A DNA stretch of 64,000 nucleotides from an uncultured beta proteobacterium (GCA_903844215.1 CAIMSP010000153.1:39892-103891); one strand, 5' to 3'. Positions 42,288 through 51,429 are shown, counted from the stretch's first letter. Notes: generated by a model not told the origin, from the letters alone. Translations and numbers: made by a program.

Positions 42288-43157
42288 ATGTTGAAACGAT
42301 CGATCCTGCAAAGCGCAGGCAAATGGCTCGCCGTCGCCGCCTTGCTCGGCTTCGGCCTGGCCATGGCGCAATCCGAACCCACGCTGACCCAGGTCTACGC
42401 CGCAGCCGATGCCGGACGCATGGAACAGGCGCAGACCATGATCCAGCAGGTGTTGGTGGCGCATCCGAACTCGGCCAAGGCGCACTTCGTGCAGGCCGAA
42501 CTCGCGGCGCGCCAGGGTCAGATGGGTCGCGCCCGTGAAGCGCTGGCGATGGCCGAAAAATTGTCACCCGACGGCAGCTTTGCCAAGCCTGCATCAGTCC
42601 AGGCGTTGCGCGCGCAGCTCGCAGCGCGCAGCAATGCGCCCGCCATGGCCCAGAGCGTGCGCCAAGCGCCTCCGGCTTCGCCCTTCCCCTGGGGTCTGGC
42701 GTTGGCGATAGGCGGTGGCCTGATCGCCCTGGCGATCGTGATGCTGCGCAAAAAGCCCGAAGCGCAACTCATGCCGCAGCAGCCTTACCCGAATCCGGTT
42801 CAGGGCAATGGCAATGGCTTGATGGGCCCACAGGGCTTTGGCATGGGCGGCGGCGCCATGGCCCCGGGCTACGGACAACCCCAGGGCAGCGGACTCGGTG
42901 GACGGGTGATGGGTGGCCTGGCCACCGGACTGGCCGTGGGTGCGGGCGTGCTGGCGGCCGAGGCCATCGGCAAGAGCCTGATGGGCGGCCACGAAGGTTC
43001 GGCGCGTCCGTTGGACAACAGCAATGGCTACGACCAGCCGTTCGCCGGCAACAACGACATGGGTGGGCAGAATTTTGGCGTCAACGACACCGGTTCCTGG
43101 GACGACGCCGGCTCGGTGGCCAGCAGCGGCGACGACGGCGGCGGCTGGGACAGCTGA
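42288..43157 (+). CDS. Exported TPR protein with a Gly-rich C-terminus
   Basis: The 289-residue protein has a signal sequence (LAVAALLGFGLAMAQ), TPR-like helices at about 30-100 (AAADAGRMEQAQTMIQQVLVAHPNSAKAHFVQAELAARQG in two repeats) and one membrane helix at about 130-150 (WGLALAIGGGLIALAIVML). A long Gly/Asn/Pro-rich tail follows, containing GLATGLAVGAGVLAAEAIG and ending GDDGGGWDS. I do not recognise a characterised homologue; the tail resembles low-complexity ends of some membrane-stress proteins. The ATG at 42288 gives a clean signal peptide. It stands alone between groESL and a convergent gene. Confidence 0.75.
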   Translation: MLKRSILQSAGKWLAVAALLGFGLAMAQSEPTLTQVYAAADAGRMEQAQTMIQQVLVAHPNSAKAHFVQAELAARQGQMGRAREALAMAEKLSPDGSFAKPASVQALRAQLAARSNAPAMAQSVRQAPPASPFPWGLALAIGGGLIALAIVMLRKKPEAQLMPQQPYPNPVQGNGNGLMGPQGFGMGGGAMAPGYGQPQGSGLGGRVMGGLATGLAVGAGVLAAEAIGKSLMGGHEGSARPLDNSNGYDQPFAGNNDMGGQNFGVNDTGSWDDAGSVASSGDDGGGWDS

Positions 43158-43258
43158 TCTTTTGCGGCGCGCTACGGCGCTGCGAAGTGGCAGGCTGCCC
43201 CCTGCCCACAAGACAGGCTTGATCGGTTGCGGACAGGGCTGGGTTGTCCCCTCATGTT

Positions 43259-44044
43259 TCAGGTGATCTTCACGCTCAGATTGGGCAGGCCGTCGATGTG
43301 CATTTCAATCACGTCGCCACGCAGCACCGGGCCGACGTTTTCCGGGGTGCCGGAATAGATGATGTCGCCGGGGAAGAGTTCGTTCGCTTCCGACAACTTG
43401 CTGATTTGCTCGGCCACCGACCAGATCATCTGGCTCAGATTGGCGCTTTGCTTGATTTGGCCGTTCACCTTGAGCCAGATCGCGCCTTGCGTGAAATGGC
43501 CGGTCAGGGCCACAGGGTGGACCGCACCGATCGGCGCCGAGTGGTCAAAGCTCTTGCCGATTTCCCAGGGCTTCTTCTCGTCGCCCATGGCGCGCTGCAG
43601 ATCACGCCGCGTCATGTCCAGACCCAGGGTGTAGCCGTACACCAGCTCCAGCGCCTTGGCAACCGGGATGTTGCGCCCACCCTTGTCCAGCACCGCCACC
43701 AGTTCGGCTTCGTAGTGGTAGTTCTTCGTCAACGAGGGGTACGGATGATCGGCCACTGTTCCGGCAGGAACGTGCTGAATCGCGTCCGTGGGCTTCTGAA
43801 AGAAGAACGGCGGCTCGCGGCTCGGATCCGACCCCATTTCCTTGGCGTGGGCCGCATAGTTGCGGCCGATGCAATAGATGCGTCGCACCGGGAACAGCGC
43901 GTCCGAGCCGACGATCGGAATCGTGGTTTGCGCCACGGCAAACGGGGTTCTTGGCGGCTGCTGGGCCACGCCGGGGACGGCGCAGCCGATGAGCGCACCG
44001 GTGGAGACCAGAGCCGAGCTCTGGAAGAAGTTGCGTCTGTCCAT
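43259..44044 (-). CDS. Exported fumarylacetoacetate hydrolase-fold protein
   Basis: The C-terminal 220 residues are a fumarylacetoacetate hydrolase (FAH) fold: IYCIGRNYAAHAKEMG, FFFQKPTDAI, HYEAELVAVL (metal-binding E-x-E type), GYTLGLDMTRRDLQ, GKSFDHSAPIGA and FPGDIIYSGTPENVGPV. FAH enzymes are normally cytoplasmic and cleave acylpyruvates or hydratase substrates. This one starts MDRRNFFQSSALVSTGALIGC, a twin-arginine signal with a possible lipobox. The start at 44044 has GAAAGGA upstream. Export is inferred from the leader only. It follows the phosphoesterase by 20 bp. Confidence 0.85.
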   Translation of the reverse strand: MDRRNFFQSSALVSTGALIGCAVPGVAQQPPRTPFAVAQTTIPIVGSDALFPVRRIYCIGRNYAAHAKEMGSDPSREPPFFFQKPTDAIQHVPAGTVADHPYPSLTKNYHYEAELVAVLDKGGRNIPVAKALELVYGYTLGLDMTRRDLQRAMGDEKKPWEIGKSFDHSAPIGAVHPVALTGHFTQGAIWLKVNGQIKQSANLSQMIWSVAEQISKLSEANELFPGDIIYSGTPENVGPVLRGDVIEMHIDGLPNLSVKIT

Positions 44045-44064
44045 GGGGTGATTTCCTTTCGGTT

Positions 44065-45636
44065 TCAATCAAAAGCGCTGCTGAGATCGCCCATCATGCT
44101 ACGCGCACCCGGCAGGGGTTCCAGGCCGAAGCGGCGCGTGATGAACTTGACGATCGAGGTGGTGTCGCTGAGCGTGCTGTCCACGTAGCCCTTCTTGGCG
44201 TAGGGCGAAATGATGATGGCCGGGACCCGGCTGCCCGGGCCCCAGCGGTCGGCCTTGGGCGGCGCCGCGTGGTCCCAGAAGCCGCCGTTCTCGTCGTAGG
44301 CGACGATGATGGCCATGTGCTCCCACTGCGGGCTGGCTTGGAGCTGGCGCACCAGCGCGGCGATATGCGCGTCGCCCGACATCACGTCGGTGTAGCCCGG
44401 GTGCTGATCCAGGTGGCCTGCTGGCTTGTAAAAAACCACCGCCGGCAACTGTCCTGCGGCGATGTCGCTGTGCAGTTCAGCTTCGTCCTTGAGGTGCGCC
44501 GCGCGCTCTTGCTGTCCCTTGGCCGTGCTCGGATCAAAGCGGGCGAAATAGTTGAACGGCTGATGGTGCGGCCGGAAATTGGCCGAGCCCGCCGCCTCGT
44601 TGTAGATCACCCTGCGCGGCGCTGCAGGGGACTGCCTGCCGTCGGCCAGTGCCGCCTTCCAGGCGCCGGCGTACCAGGCCCAGCTCACGCCCTTGGCCGA
44701 GAGCGTGTCGCCTATCGTTGTTGTGGTCTGTGCGGGCAACACGCTCGAGCGGCCGCTGGCGGCCGCATCCGCCAGCCGCGTGTCGCCGCCGGCGGCGGGC
44801 GCCGCGCCGCTGGGCTGGAACGGCGACTGGATGGTGTTGACGGCATAGCTCAGACCGCTGGCGGCGTCCACGGGCGTGAAGCTGGAGTCACGCTGGAACA
44901 GGCCATTGGGGCCGCTGCTGAGCGCGCTTGCAACCGGCAGCGTCTTGAACGCCAGTCGGCCAGTAGCCGGGTCGATGACCGAGGTCCGGCTGGCGGGCGC
45001 TGTGGCGCTGCTCGGCGTGCAGGCGCAAATCAGCCAGAAGTGATTCAGGAAGGAGCCGCCAAAGGCGCCCATGAAGAAATTGTCGGCCAGCGTGTACTCA
45101 CGGGCCAGCTTCCACATCGCCATGCTGGAGCCGTCGTAGAAGCCCATGGTCAGGCCACCCGCGTCGGAGAAGGCGGCGAACAGGTTGTTGGCGCCGCCGT
45201 TGATCTGCATCTGGTTGTTGTAGAAGCGGTGCGTCAAATCGGGGGTGGCCAGGCTCGGCGCCACACCGGGCAGGCCGCCGGGCTGCGGCGCATCGATGCG
45301 AAACGGCTGATTCGGCAGACGTCCTACAAAGGCCCATTGCGGTGCCGAGGCGGCGTCGGCGCTGGACACGGGAGGCAGCCTGGCGAGCACGGTCTTGCCG
45401 TCGCGGTCCAATTGCATGCGGCTCTGGGCCGAGGCCTGGGCAATGCCGTTGGCTCCGGGGAACAGTCCGTAGAGGTTGTCGAAGCTGCGGTTCTCGGCGT
45501 AGATCACGACCACGGTCTGGATCTTGGCCAGCGTGTTGGCCTGCGCGGGCAGGCAGGCCAGTGCCGTGAGCGCCAACGCCGAGATGGATTTGCCGGTCGG
45601 TGTGAGCGGGCGCACGGAGCTATTTTGCAGGAACAA
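44065..45636 (-). CDS. Exported phosphoesterase, AcpA/phospholipase C family
   Basis: The family (PF04185) includes acid phosphatases and phospholipases C acting outside the inner membrane. The 523 residues have a signal peptide (ALALTALACLPAQA) and the core VVVIYAENRSFDNLYGLFPGANG with the catalytic Asn/metal site. GHLDQHPGYTDVMSGDAHI and IVAYDENGGFWDHAAPP, rich in metal ligands, follow. The length fits AcpA-like proteins. The start is uncertain: TTG at 45636 overlaps the next gene by 17 bp, and a GTG at 45615 is an alternative. Substrate unknown. Confidence 0.85.
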   Translation of the reverse strand: MFLQNSSVRPLTPTGKSISALALTALACLPAQANTLAKIQTVVVIYAENRSFDNLYGLFPGANGIAQASAQSRMQLDRDGKTVLARLPPVSSADAASAPQWAFVGRLPNQPFRIDAPQPGGLPGVAPSLATPDLTHRFYNNQMQINGGANNLFAAFSDAGGLTMGFYDGSSMAMWKLAREYTLADNFFMGAFGGSFLNHFWLICACTPSSATAPASRTSVIDPATGRLAFKTLPVASALSSGPNGLFQRDSSFTPVDAASGLSYAVNTIQSPFQPSGAAPAAGGDTRLADAAASGRSSVLPAQTTTTIGDTLSAKGVSWAWYAGAWKAALADGRQSPAAPRRVIYNEAAGSANFRPHHQPFNYFARFDPSTAKGQQERAAHLKDEAELHSDIAAGQLPAVVFYKPAGHLDQHPGYTDVMSGDAHIAALVRQLQASPQWEHMAIIVAYDENGGFWDHAAPPKADRWGPGSRVPAIIISPYAKKGYVDSTLSDTTSIVKFITRRFGLEPLPGARSMMGDLSSAFD

Positions 45637-46108
45637 AGGCGCTGCGCAACCAGGTTTCCAGCAGCAGCTTTTCGTAACGCAGTGGGTCGCCCTCGGCGTA
45701 GTGGTTGATGCGGCTCAGGTAGGCGGTGTCGCGCAGGGTGACTTCCTGCAGGGCGGTGCTGGTGCCCGGCGCGGCGAGGCGCCAACGCAGCGTGATGCGC
45801 GGCCCGGTGACGTCGCGCAGCACGCGCAAGGGCTGGGTCTGCGGCGGGTATTCGATGCTTCCTGCCAGATCGAGGTCGGTCACTTCGATCTCCAGCCTTT
45901 GAGCGTCGCCGAGGTATTTCTGCCCCAGCGTTTGCAGGTGCTGGCGCAGCGTGGCGAACAGGCTTTCCTCGGTCAGCGAGTTGCTCTTGATGTCGGTGAA
46001 TTTTGCCGGTTCGATGAATCGAACCTCGACCTCAGCGGCGGCCTGCGCCGAGAGGGCGGCGAGCGCAAGCATGAACCCGGGAAGCAGAGTTGAGAGACGT
46101 GGCTGCAT
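45620..46108 (-). CDS. DUF3016-like exported protein
   Basis: The 162-residue protein has a signal peptide (LLPGFMLALAALSAQA) and a small alpha/beta domain: VEVRFIEPAKFTDIKSNSLT, LRQHLQTLGQKYLGDAQRLEIEVTDLDLAGSIEY and PRITLRWRL, a pattern I associate with DUF3016. Function is unknown. I use the ATG at 46108, because AGGAG lies 6 bp upstream of it and too close to the ATG at 46114. It overlaps the phosphoesterase start and may be co-expressed. Confidence 0.75.
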   Translation of the reverse strand: MQPRLSTLLPGFMLALAALSAQAAAEVEVRFIEPAKFTDIKSNSLTEESLFATLRQHLQTLGQKYLGDAQRLEIEVTDLDLAGSIEYPPQTQPLRVLRDVTGPRITLRWRLAAPGTSTALQEVTLRDTAYLSRINHYAEGDPLRYEKLLLETWLRSAFVPAK

Positions 46109-46175
46109 GAGCATCTCCTGAAAAAGTTTCTCGTTGGAGGCCTTGCAGCGGCGACAAGTTCCGGCGCTGCCGGGC

Positions 46176-46559
46176 TCAGCTTGGAAGCTTGAAGAGATGC
46201 GCCAGCTCGCGGTCGACCAGGCTGGCGTCGCCCAGATTCAACTGCACCAGTCGGCGCAGATTGGTCAGGCTGTCCACGTCGATGTGCTGGCATTCCAGGC
46301 CGATGCGCGGACCGTCCAGGTGCGCCACCACGGTCTTCATCAGGATCTTTTCGCCATCCGAGTTCAGCGGCAGCACCAGGCTGCACACGTCGCCCAGCGC
46401 CACCGGAAAGTCTTGCAGCGCCTCCACCAGCGCGCCCTTGAGTGCCAGGTCCAACAGGTGCACCGTCTGCATGCCGCCGCTCAGGTGCAGGCGTGCGTCG
46501 GTATGGAAGGCGATGCGCGAGAAGTGGCGCCTCAGGTCGGTGGGGTGCGCGGGGTTCAT
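46176..46559 (-). CDS. PilZ-domain protein, probable c-di-GMP binder
   Basis: PilZ proteins bind c-di-GMP through RxxxR and [D/N]xSxxG motifs. In these 127 residues R11-HFS-R15 gives RxxxR, and D37-L-A-L-K-G42 gives the second motif with Ala in place of Ser. The rest forms a short beta-barrel (GALVEALQDFPVALGDVCSLVL, MKTVVAHLDGPRIGLECQHID). The ATG at 46559 overlaps the stop of the oxygenase gene, so it is co-translated. It is one of three c-di-GMP-related signals in the window. Confidence 0.85.
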   Translation of the reverse strand: MNPAHPTDLRRHFSRIAFHTDARLHLSGGMQTVHLLDLALKGALVEALQDFPVALGDVCSLVLPLNSDGEKILMKTVVAHLDGPRIGLECQHIDVDSLTNLRRLVQLNLGDASLVDRELAHLFKLPS

Positions 46560-47806
46560 GGCGCTTCGGGCAAAGCCACTTTGTTGTCGACGCTGAACTG
46601 GTAGTCGTGAAAGATGTGCTCGGCGCTCAGCGTCGGGTAGCTTCCGTCGGCCGCGCGCCGGGTCGTGTCCTTCAAGCGGTAGGTGCTGCTGCCGCAGGTC
46701 CAGCAGTTGTAGTTGCGCATGTGCGTGCACAAACAGGTCTTGTCCAACACCGAGATGTTCTTGCCGTCGGGGTGCAGCGCGATCTCCCGGTTGTAGGCCG
46801 TGATGTAGGCGCAGTTGCCGGCACCGTCGAGCAAGTAGCCGTAGGCCTCGCAGTTGGGTCGGATGCCCGAGCCGATGGCGGGGGTGTTGCGCAGCATGCG
46901 CATGGGGTAGCCAGTGGGCGAAACCGTGTTCACGATGATGTCTTCTTCGCTCGCCTTGAAGTACTCCTGCTTGACCTTGTCGGGCAGTCCGCATTCATTC
47001 GCGACGGTGAAGCGCGTGGCCACCTGCACGGCGGCGGCGCCATGCTCCAGAAACGACACCGCGTCGCTGCCGGTGAAGATGCCGCCAGCGGCAATGAGCG
47101 GAATATCGAGCTGTTCGGTCTTCAGGAACTGCGCCACTTCGGCCACGATGGTGGCCAGGTCGTACTGCGCCCAATCCAGGCCAAAGCCCAGGTGGCCTCC
47201 GGCCAAGGGGCCTTCGATCACGACGAAGTCGGGCAGACGATCCAGGCGCGCGGTCTTGCGCAGGAACAGTTGCAGCGCGCGCACCGAGGACACGATGATG
47301 CCCAGCTTGGCGTCGCGAAAACGCGCGTGCTCGGCCATCAGACCGAAGGATCCCAGGTGCAGGCCCGCGCTCAGCGTGATGCCGTCGATGCCGGCGTCCA
47401 GCGCCGAATTCAGCCGCACCTGCAAGGTGTCGCGCGGCGAGTTCATGGTGAGCTTTTCCATGCAGTTGACGAACACCATGCCGTCGCCGCGTTTCGCCTC
47501 CATGGTGCGGCCCACGTGCAGCTTCGTGGCTTCGGCCAGATGCCCCAGGTCGAACTGCACGCTGGACTTGTCCGAGTTGTCGATGTTGGCCTTGTAGAAG
47601 CGGGTCTTGGTCTTGACGTAGGAGGTGTCAAAGCGACGGTCCGAAACGTCGTGGATCAGCGCGTCCGAAATGTGACCGATGCCGCCCAGGCGCGCCGCCT
47701 CCAGTGCCAACTCGGCGGTGGAGATGTCCACCCCCATGCCGCCGATGATGATGGGCACTAGCTCCTTGTTGCCGAATTTCAGGCGGAAATCATCAACTCG
47801 TTTCAT
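46556..47806 (-). CDS. Nitronate monooxygenase-family FMN enzyme
   Basis: This is a 416-residue TIM-barrel flavoprotein related to nitronate monooxygenase (2-nitropropane dioxygenase). It opens with PIIIGGMGVDISTAELALEAARLGGIGHIS. Later come FVVIEGPLAGGHLGFG, PLIAAGGIFTGSDAVSFLEHGAAAVQVATRF (FMN phosphate-binding) and a distinctive C-terminal part with CLCTHMRNYNCWTCGSSTY. That Cys-rich stretch could hold a metal or disulfide and is not part of the classic enzyme. Substrate unknown. Start at 47806 is ATG. Confidence 0.85.
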   Translation of the reverse strand: MKRVDDFRLKFGNKELVPIIIGGMGVDISTAELALEAARLGGIGHISDALIHDVSDRRFDTSYVKTKTRFYKANIDNSDKSSVQFDLGHLAEATKLHVGRTMEAKRGDGMVFVNCMEKLTMNSPRDTLQVRLNSALDAGIDGITLSAGLHLGSFGLMAEHARFRDAKLGIIVSSVRALQLFLRKTARLDRLPDFVVIEGPLAGGHLGFGLDWAQYDLATIVAEVAQFLKTEQLDIPLIAAGGIFTGSDAVSFLEHGAAAVQVATRFTVANECGLPDKVKQEYFKASEEDIIVNTVSPTGYPMRMLRNTPAIGSGIRPNCEAYGYLLDGAGNCAYITAYNREIALHPDGKNISVLDKTCLCTHMRNYNCWTCGSSTYRLKDTTRRAADGSYPTLSAEHIFHDYQFSVDNKVALPEAP

Positions 47807-48198
47807 CTAAGTCCTTGTCTTGGCTATCTTTCATGCCTCGGCCGCGCAGCGCTCTGAGCCTTGAAAGGCGATTCTTATTGTCAGCGGCGAGAGCGGCGTA
47901 GCCGATGCTCAGCGGGCGCACGAAGCGTCCGACCGAGGGACATTTTCGCACCATCCATTGGACTTATTCACAGCAGGGGCAGGATTTTCGACTTCAGCGA
48001 CCCCAGGGGAGCGCCTCGGGCAAGCGCCCCGATTCATGCCAGCGCGGGCTTTCGGGTGGCTGCGCCGCATGCCAGGGGCGGCGCCGGGCGGCGTGCAATG
48101 GCCTTCGCTGCCGGCCCCGCTCCCGCCTGCACGATGCGTTATCCTTGGCCATCTGCTGCGCCTTTGCGCTGCACGACCTTGAACATGTCTGTCGTCTT
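47807..48198. other. Gap between divergent oxygenase and kinase genes
   Basis: About 390 bp. The kinase reading frame is open back to 47905, but the translated sequence there (Arg/Gly/Ser-rich) does not look like a protein domain. No motif stands out; both divergent promoters should lie here. Confidence 0.4.
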
Positions 48199-50718
48199 TT
48201 GAATGCCTTTCACTTTCGATCGCTCAAGACGCGCGTGACCCTGTTCACGCTGCTCATCTTTCTGATCGGCATGTGGTCGCTGGCGCTGTACGCCAGCGAG
48301 CTGCTGCGGGAGAATTTTCAACTCCTGCTGGCTGAGCAGCAACGCGCCACCCTGACCCTGATCTCGGAAGAAATGGACCAGGAACTCAGTGACCGCGTGC
48401 GCGCGCTCGAAGTGGTCGCCAAGGGCATCGGTCCGGCCACGCTGGCCGATGCCTCGGCCATGCAATCGCTGTTGGAGCGGCAGACGATCTTCCTTGGGCT
48501 GTTCAACGGCGGAACCTTCGTCACCGATGCGCAAGGCACGGCCACGGCCTCGACGCCGCGCTCGGTGCCACGCGTGGGCGTGAATTACATCGCGCTGCGT
48601 CATGTCGCCAGCGCACTGCAGCAGGGCCGGTCCGGCATCAGCAGCCGGGTGCTGGGCAAGGTGTTGCAGGTGCCGCTGGTTTCCATGGTGGCACCGATTC
48701 GCGATGCACAGGGAAAGGTCGTCGGCTCGCTGGTGGGTGTGATCCGTCTGGGAGAAGCGAATTTTCTGGATCGAATTTCCAAGTTTCCTCCGGGCAAGAC
48801 CGGCAGCTATGCACTGATCGCACCGCAGGAGCGCGTGGTGGTGGCGTCCACGGACAAATCCGCAGCCCGGCAAAGCCTGCCCGCGCTCGGGGTGAACGCC
48901 GGTCTGGACCGCATCCTCCAAGGCTTTGAGGGCTCGTCCGTGCACACCAATGCCCAGGGCGTGAGGGTGCTGCTGTCGGCCAAGGGGCTCTCGACCGGGG
49001 GCTGGGTCATGGCTGCGGAACTGCCGACCGAGGAGGCGTTCGCCCCGATTCTGGCGATGCAGCAGCGTCTGTTGCTGGCCACGGCCAGTCTCACGCTGTT
49101 GTCCGGCCTGCTCACCTGGTGGATGCTGCGGCGCCAACTCTCGCCCATGTTGGCGACGGCGAAACAGTTGAGCGCCATGTCGAACGAGCAACTGCCGTTG
49201 CGGCCCTTGGCGGTGACGCGTGACGATGAAGTGGGGCAACTGATCCGCGGCTTCAACCAGTTGCTGGCCTTCCTCGGGCAACAAGAGGCTGCATTGAAGG
49301 ACAGCGAGGAGCGCTTTCGCACGCTCACCGAGTGGATGCCCGAAGCCATCGCGGTGCACCGCGATGGCAAGTTGCTCTACGTCAATCCGGCGGCCATCAA
49401 GCTGTTGGGCGCAAGCTGCGCGCAGCAGATCGTGGGCAAACCTATTCTCGAGTTCGTCCACCCCGAGTTTCGCCGACTGGTCATGACGCGGGTGCAATCA
49501 AGCCAGGATCTGGGCGCGAGGCTGCCGGCGTTGGAGGAGAAATTTCTCAAGCTCGACGGCTCCACCATCGACGTGCTGGTGACCGGCATCGTCATCAGCT
49601 ACGACGGTCAAAGGGCCAGCCAGTTGGTGATTCGCGACATCACCGAAAGCCTGCGAGCGCAAGCGCAGATGCGCAAGTTGTCGCGCATCATCGAGCAAGC
49701 CCCGATGAGCATCGTCATCACCGACCTGGCGGGCCGCATCGAATACGTCAACCCCTGGGTGAGCCGCGTCACAGGCTACAGCGCGCAGGAAATCCTGGGC
49801 AAGAATCCGCGCGTCCTGCAGTCGGGCCTGACACCGCCGGGCGTGCATCAGGACCTCTGGAAGACGCTCAGCGCCAGAGGCGTGTGGCGCGGCGAGTTTC
49901 ACAATCAAAAGAAGACCGGTGAGGTGTTTGTCGAGCAGGCGGTGGTGGCGCCCGTGCTCAGCGCCGACGGTCTGGTCACGCACTATGTCGCGCTCAAGGA
50001 AGACATCACCGAGCGCAAGCGAAACGAGGCCTCGTTGCGCGAGCACGCCGAACAGTTGCGCGCGCTGTCTCGGCGCGTGTTGGAAGTGCAGGAGGCCGAG
50101 CGCCGGCGCTTGGCGGTCGAATTGCACGATGAATTGGGCCAGTTGCTCACCGCCATCAAGATCAACCTGCAGTCCAATGAACGCTTCCGCAGCCAGGCTC
50201 CGGACGAGCTCAATGTGGAGAACATTCGTATCGTCGAAGACGCACTGCAGCAGGTGCGCCGTCTGGCGCTGGCGCTGCGACCGTCGATGCTGGACGATCT
50301 GGGTCTGGCGCCGGCGCTGCGCTGGATGGCTGGGCAGAACGCGCAGCGCGGCGGTTTCACGACCGAGCTCTACACCGATCGACTGCACGACCGGCTCGCG
50401 CCCGATATCGAGATCGCCTGCTTTCGCATCGTGCAGGAGGCGCTCACGAACATCGCCCGTCACGCTCGCGCCAGCCAGGTGCACATCAGTTTGCTGGACG
50501 AGGGCGCGCTGCTGGTGCTGGTGGTGAAGGACGATGGCTGCGGCTTTGACGTGGCGGCGATGAAGGCCGGCGCCCTGGCCGGGGGCAGCATTGGCGTGCT
50601 GGGAATGCAGGAGCGCGCCGCGCTCATCGGTGGACAGCTCGAGATTGAGTCCAGTCCAGGCCACGGCAGCACGCTGCGCATGCAGTGCCCGATGCGCTTG
50701 CGCGCAGACGCCCCATGA
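48199..50718 (+). CDS. Membrane sensor histidine kinase, NarX/LuxR-pair type (dCache-HAMP-PAS-PAS-HisKA_3)
   Basis: From the TTG at 48199 the protein has 839 residues. It has helix 1 (TLFTLLIFLIGMWSLAL), a periplasmic Cache-like sensor region (about residues 35-290), helix 2 (LLLATASLTLLSGLLTWWML) and a HAMP. Two PAS domains follow (from SEERFRTLTEWMPEAI and from IEQAPMSIVITDLAGRIEYV), then a HisKA_3 phosphoacceptor RRLAVELHDELGQLLTAI and HATPase with EALTNIARHA and GIGVLGMQERA-type ends. The stop overlaps the start of the cognate LuxR-type regulator. Start choice is uncertain because no good ATG or ribosome site is seen. Confidence 0.88.
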   Translation: MNAFHFRSLKTRVTLFTLLIFLIGMWSLALYASELLRENFQLLLAEQQRATLTLISEEMDQELSDRVRALEVVAKGIGPATLADASAMQSLLERQTIFLGLFNGGTFVTDAQGTATASTPRSVPRVGVNYIALRHVASALQQGRSGISSRVLGKVLQVPLVSMVAPIRDAQGKVVGSLVGVIRLGEANFLDRISKFPPGKTGSYALIAPQERVVVASTDKSAARQSLPALGVNAGLDRILQGFEGSSVHTNAQGVRVLLSAKGLSTGGWVMAAELPTEEAFAPILAMQQRLLLATASLTLLSGLLTWWMLRRQLSPMLATAKQLSAMSNEQLPLRPLAVTRDDEVGQLIRGFNQLLAFLGQQEAALKDSEERFRTLTEWMPEAIAVHRDGKLLYVNPAAIKLLGASCAQQIVGKPILEFVHPEFRRLVMTRVQSSQDLGARLPALEEKFLKLDGSTIDVLVTGIVISYDGQRASQLVIRDITESLRAQAQMRKLSRIIEQAPMSIVITDLAGRIEYVNPWVSRVTGYSAQEILGKNPRVLQSGLTPPGVHQDLWKTLSARGVWRGEFHNQKKTGEVFVEQAVVAPVLSADGLVTHYVALKEDITERKRNEASLREHAEQLRALSRRVLEVQEAERRRLAVELHDELGQLLTAIKINLQSNERFRSQAPDELNVENIRIVEDALQQVRRLALALRPSMLDDLGLAPALRWMAGQNAQRGGFTTELYTDRLHDRLAPDIEIACFRIVQEALTNIARHARASQVHISLLDEGALLVLVVKDDGCGFDVAAMKAGALAGGSIGVLGMQERAALIGGQLEIESSPGHGSTLRMQCPMRLRADAP

Positions 50719-51362
50719 CGCGCGTGCTGCTGGCCGACGACCATGTCCTGGTGCGCGCCGGGCTGCGCAAGCTGCTCGAGTCGATTCCGGGTTTTGAGGT
50801 GCTGGGCGAGGCCAATGACGGCCTGGCCTTGCTCGCGCTGGTGCAGCAATATGAGCCCGACCTGGTGCTGATGGACATCGGCATGCCCGGGCTCAACGGC
50901 ATCGACGCCACGGCGCGCGTGATGAAAGACTGGCCGCGCACGCGCGTCGTCATCCTGTCGATGCACCAGAGCGAGGAGTATGTGCGCCAGGCGCTGCGCC
51001 ATGGAGCGGCGGCCTACCTGTTGAAGGATGCGGCGCCGCTGGAACTGGAGCAGGCGCTGGCGGCCGTGTTGCGCGGTGAGACCTATCTCAGCCCCGCAGT
51101 CTCCAGGGGCGTGCTGAGCGACTACGTGAATCGCTTGCGCAAGGACGAGCAGCCCGGCGACGCGCTCACGCCGCGCCAGCGCGAGGTGCTCAGGCTCATC
51201 GCCGGGGGCTTGAGCACCAAGGAGATCGCCCGCAGCCTGAACCTTTCGGTGAAGACGGTGGACACCCATCGCAGCCAGATGATGAAGCAGCTCGACATCC
51301 ACGAGGTGGCGGGCCTGGTGCGCTATGCCATGCGCGTCGGACTGATCTCCTCCGACAACTGA
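50715..51362 (+). CDS. NarL/FixJ-family response regulator
   Basis: The 215-residue regulator has a receiver domain (LLADDHVLVRAGL, phosphoacceptor Asp in LVLMDIGMPGLNG, Lys in YLLKDA) and a LuxR-type helix-turn-helix at its end (LTPRQREVLRLIAGGLSTKEIARSLNLSVKTVDTHRS split across about residues 150-190). It is the partner of the preceding kinase through an ATGA overlap. Candidate sites are the two direct repeats at 51397-51429. Confidence 0.95.
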   Translation: MTRVLLADDHVLVRAGLRKLLESIPGFEVLGEANDGLALLALVQQYEPDLVLMDIGMPGLNGIDATARVMKDWPRTRVVILSMHQSEEYVRQALRHGAAAYLLKDAAPLELEQALAAVLRGETYLSPAVSRGVLSDYVNRLRKDEQPGDALTPRQREVLRLIAGGLSTKEIARSLNLSVKTVDTHRSQMMKQLDIHEVAGLVRYAMRVGLISSDN

Positions 51363-51396
51363 GTCGCCAGCCGCCAGCCGCCAGCGGCTGGCGCTG

Positions 51397-51429
51397 AACT
51401 CAGGTATTTCCCCGCGCCAACTCAGGTAT
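51397..51429 (+). promoter_or_regulatory. Paired 11-bp direct repeats upstream of the receiver gene
   Basis: AACTCAGGTAT occurs at 51397-51407 and 51419-51429, 22 bp apart start to start (two helical turns), 45 bp before the start of the next gene. The spacing is suited to a dimeric regulator on one DNA face. A GCCAGCC/GGCTGGC hairpin just upstream may end the preceding transcript. Confidence 0.45.

Noticed and set aside
47905..48198. N-terminal 98 residues of the histidine kinase if the frame is taken from 47905
   Set aside because: The translated part is Arg/Gly/Ser-rich without domain character, and the first helix lies shortly after 48199.
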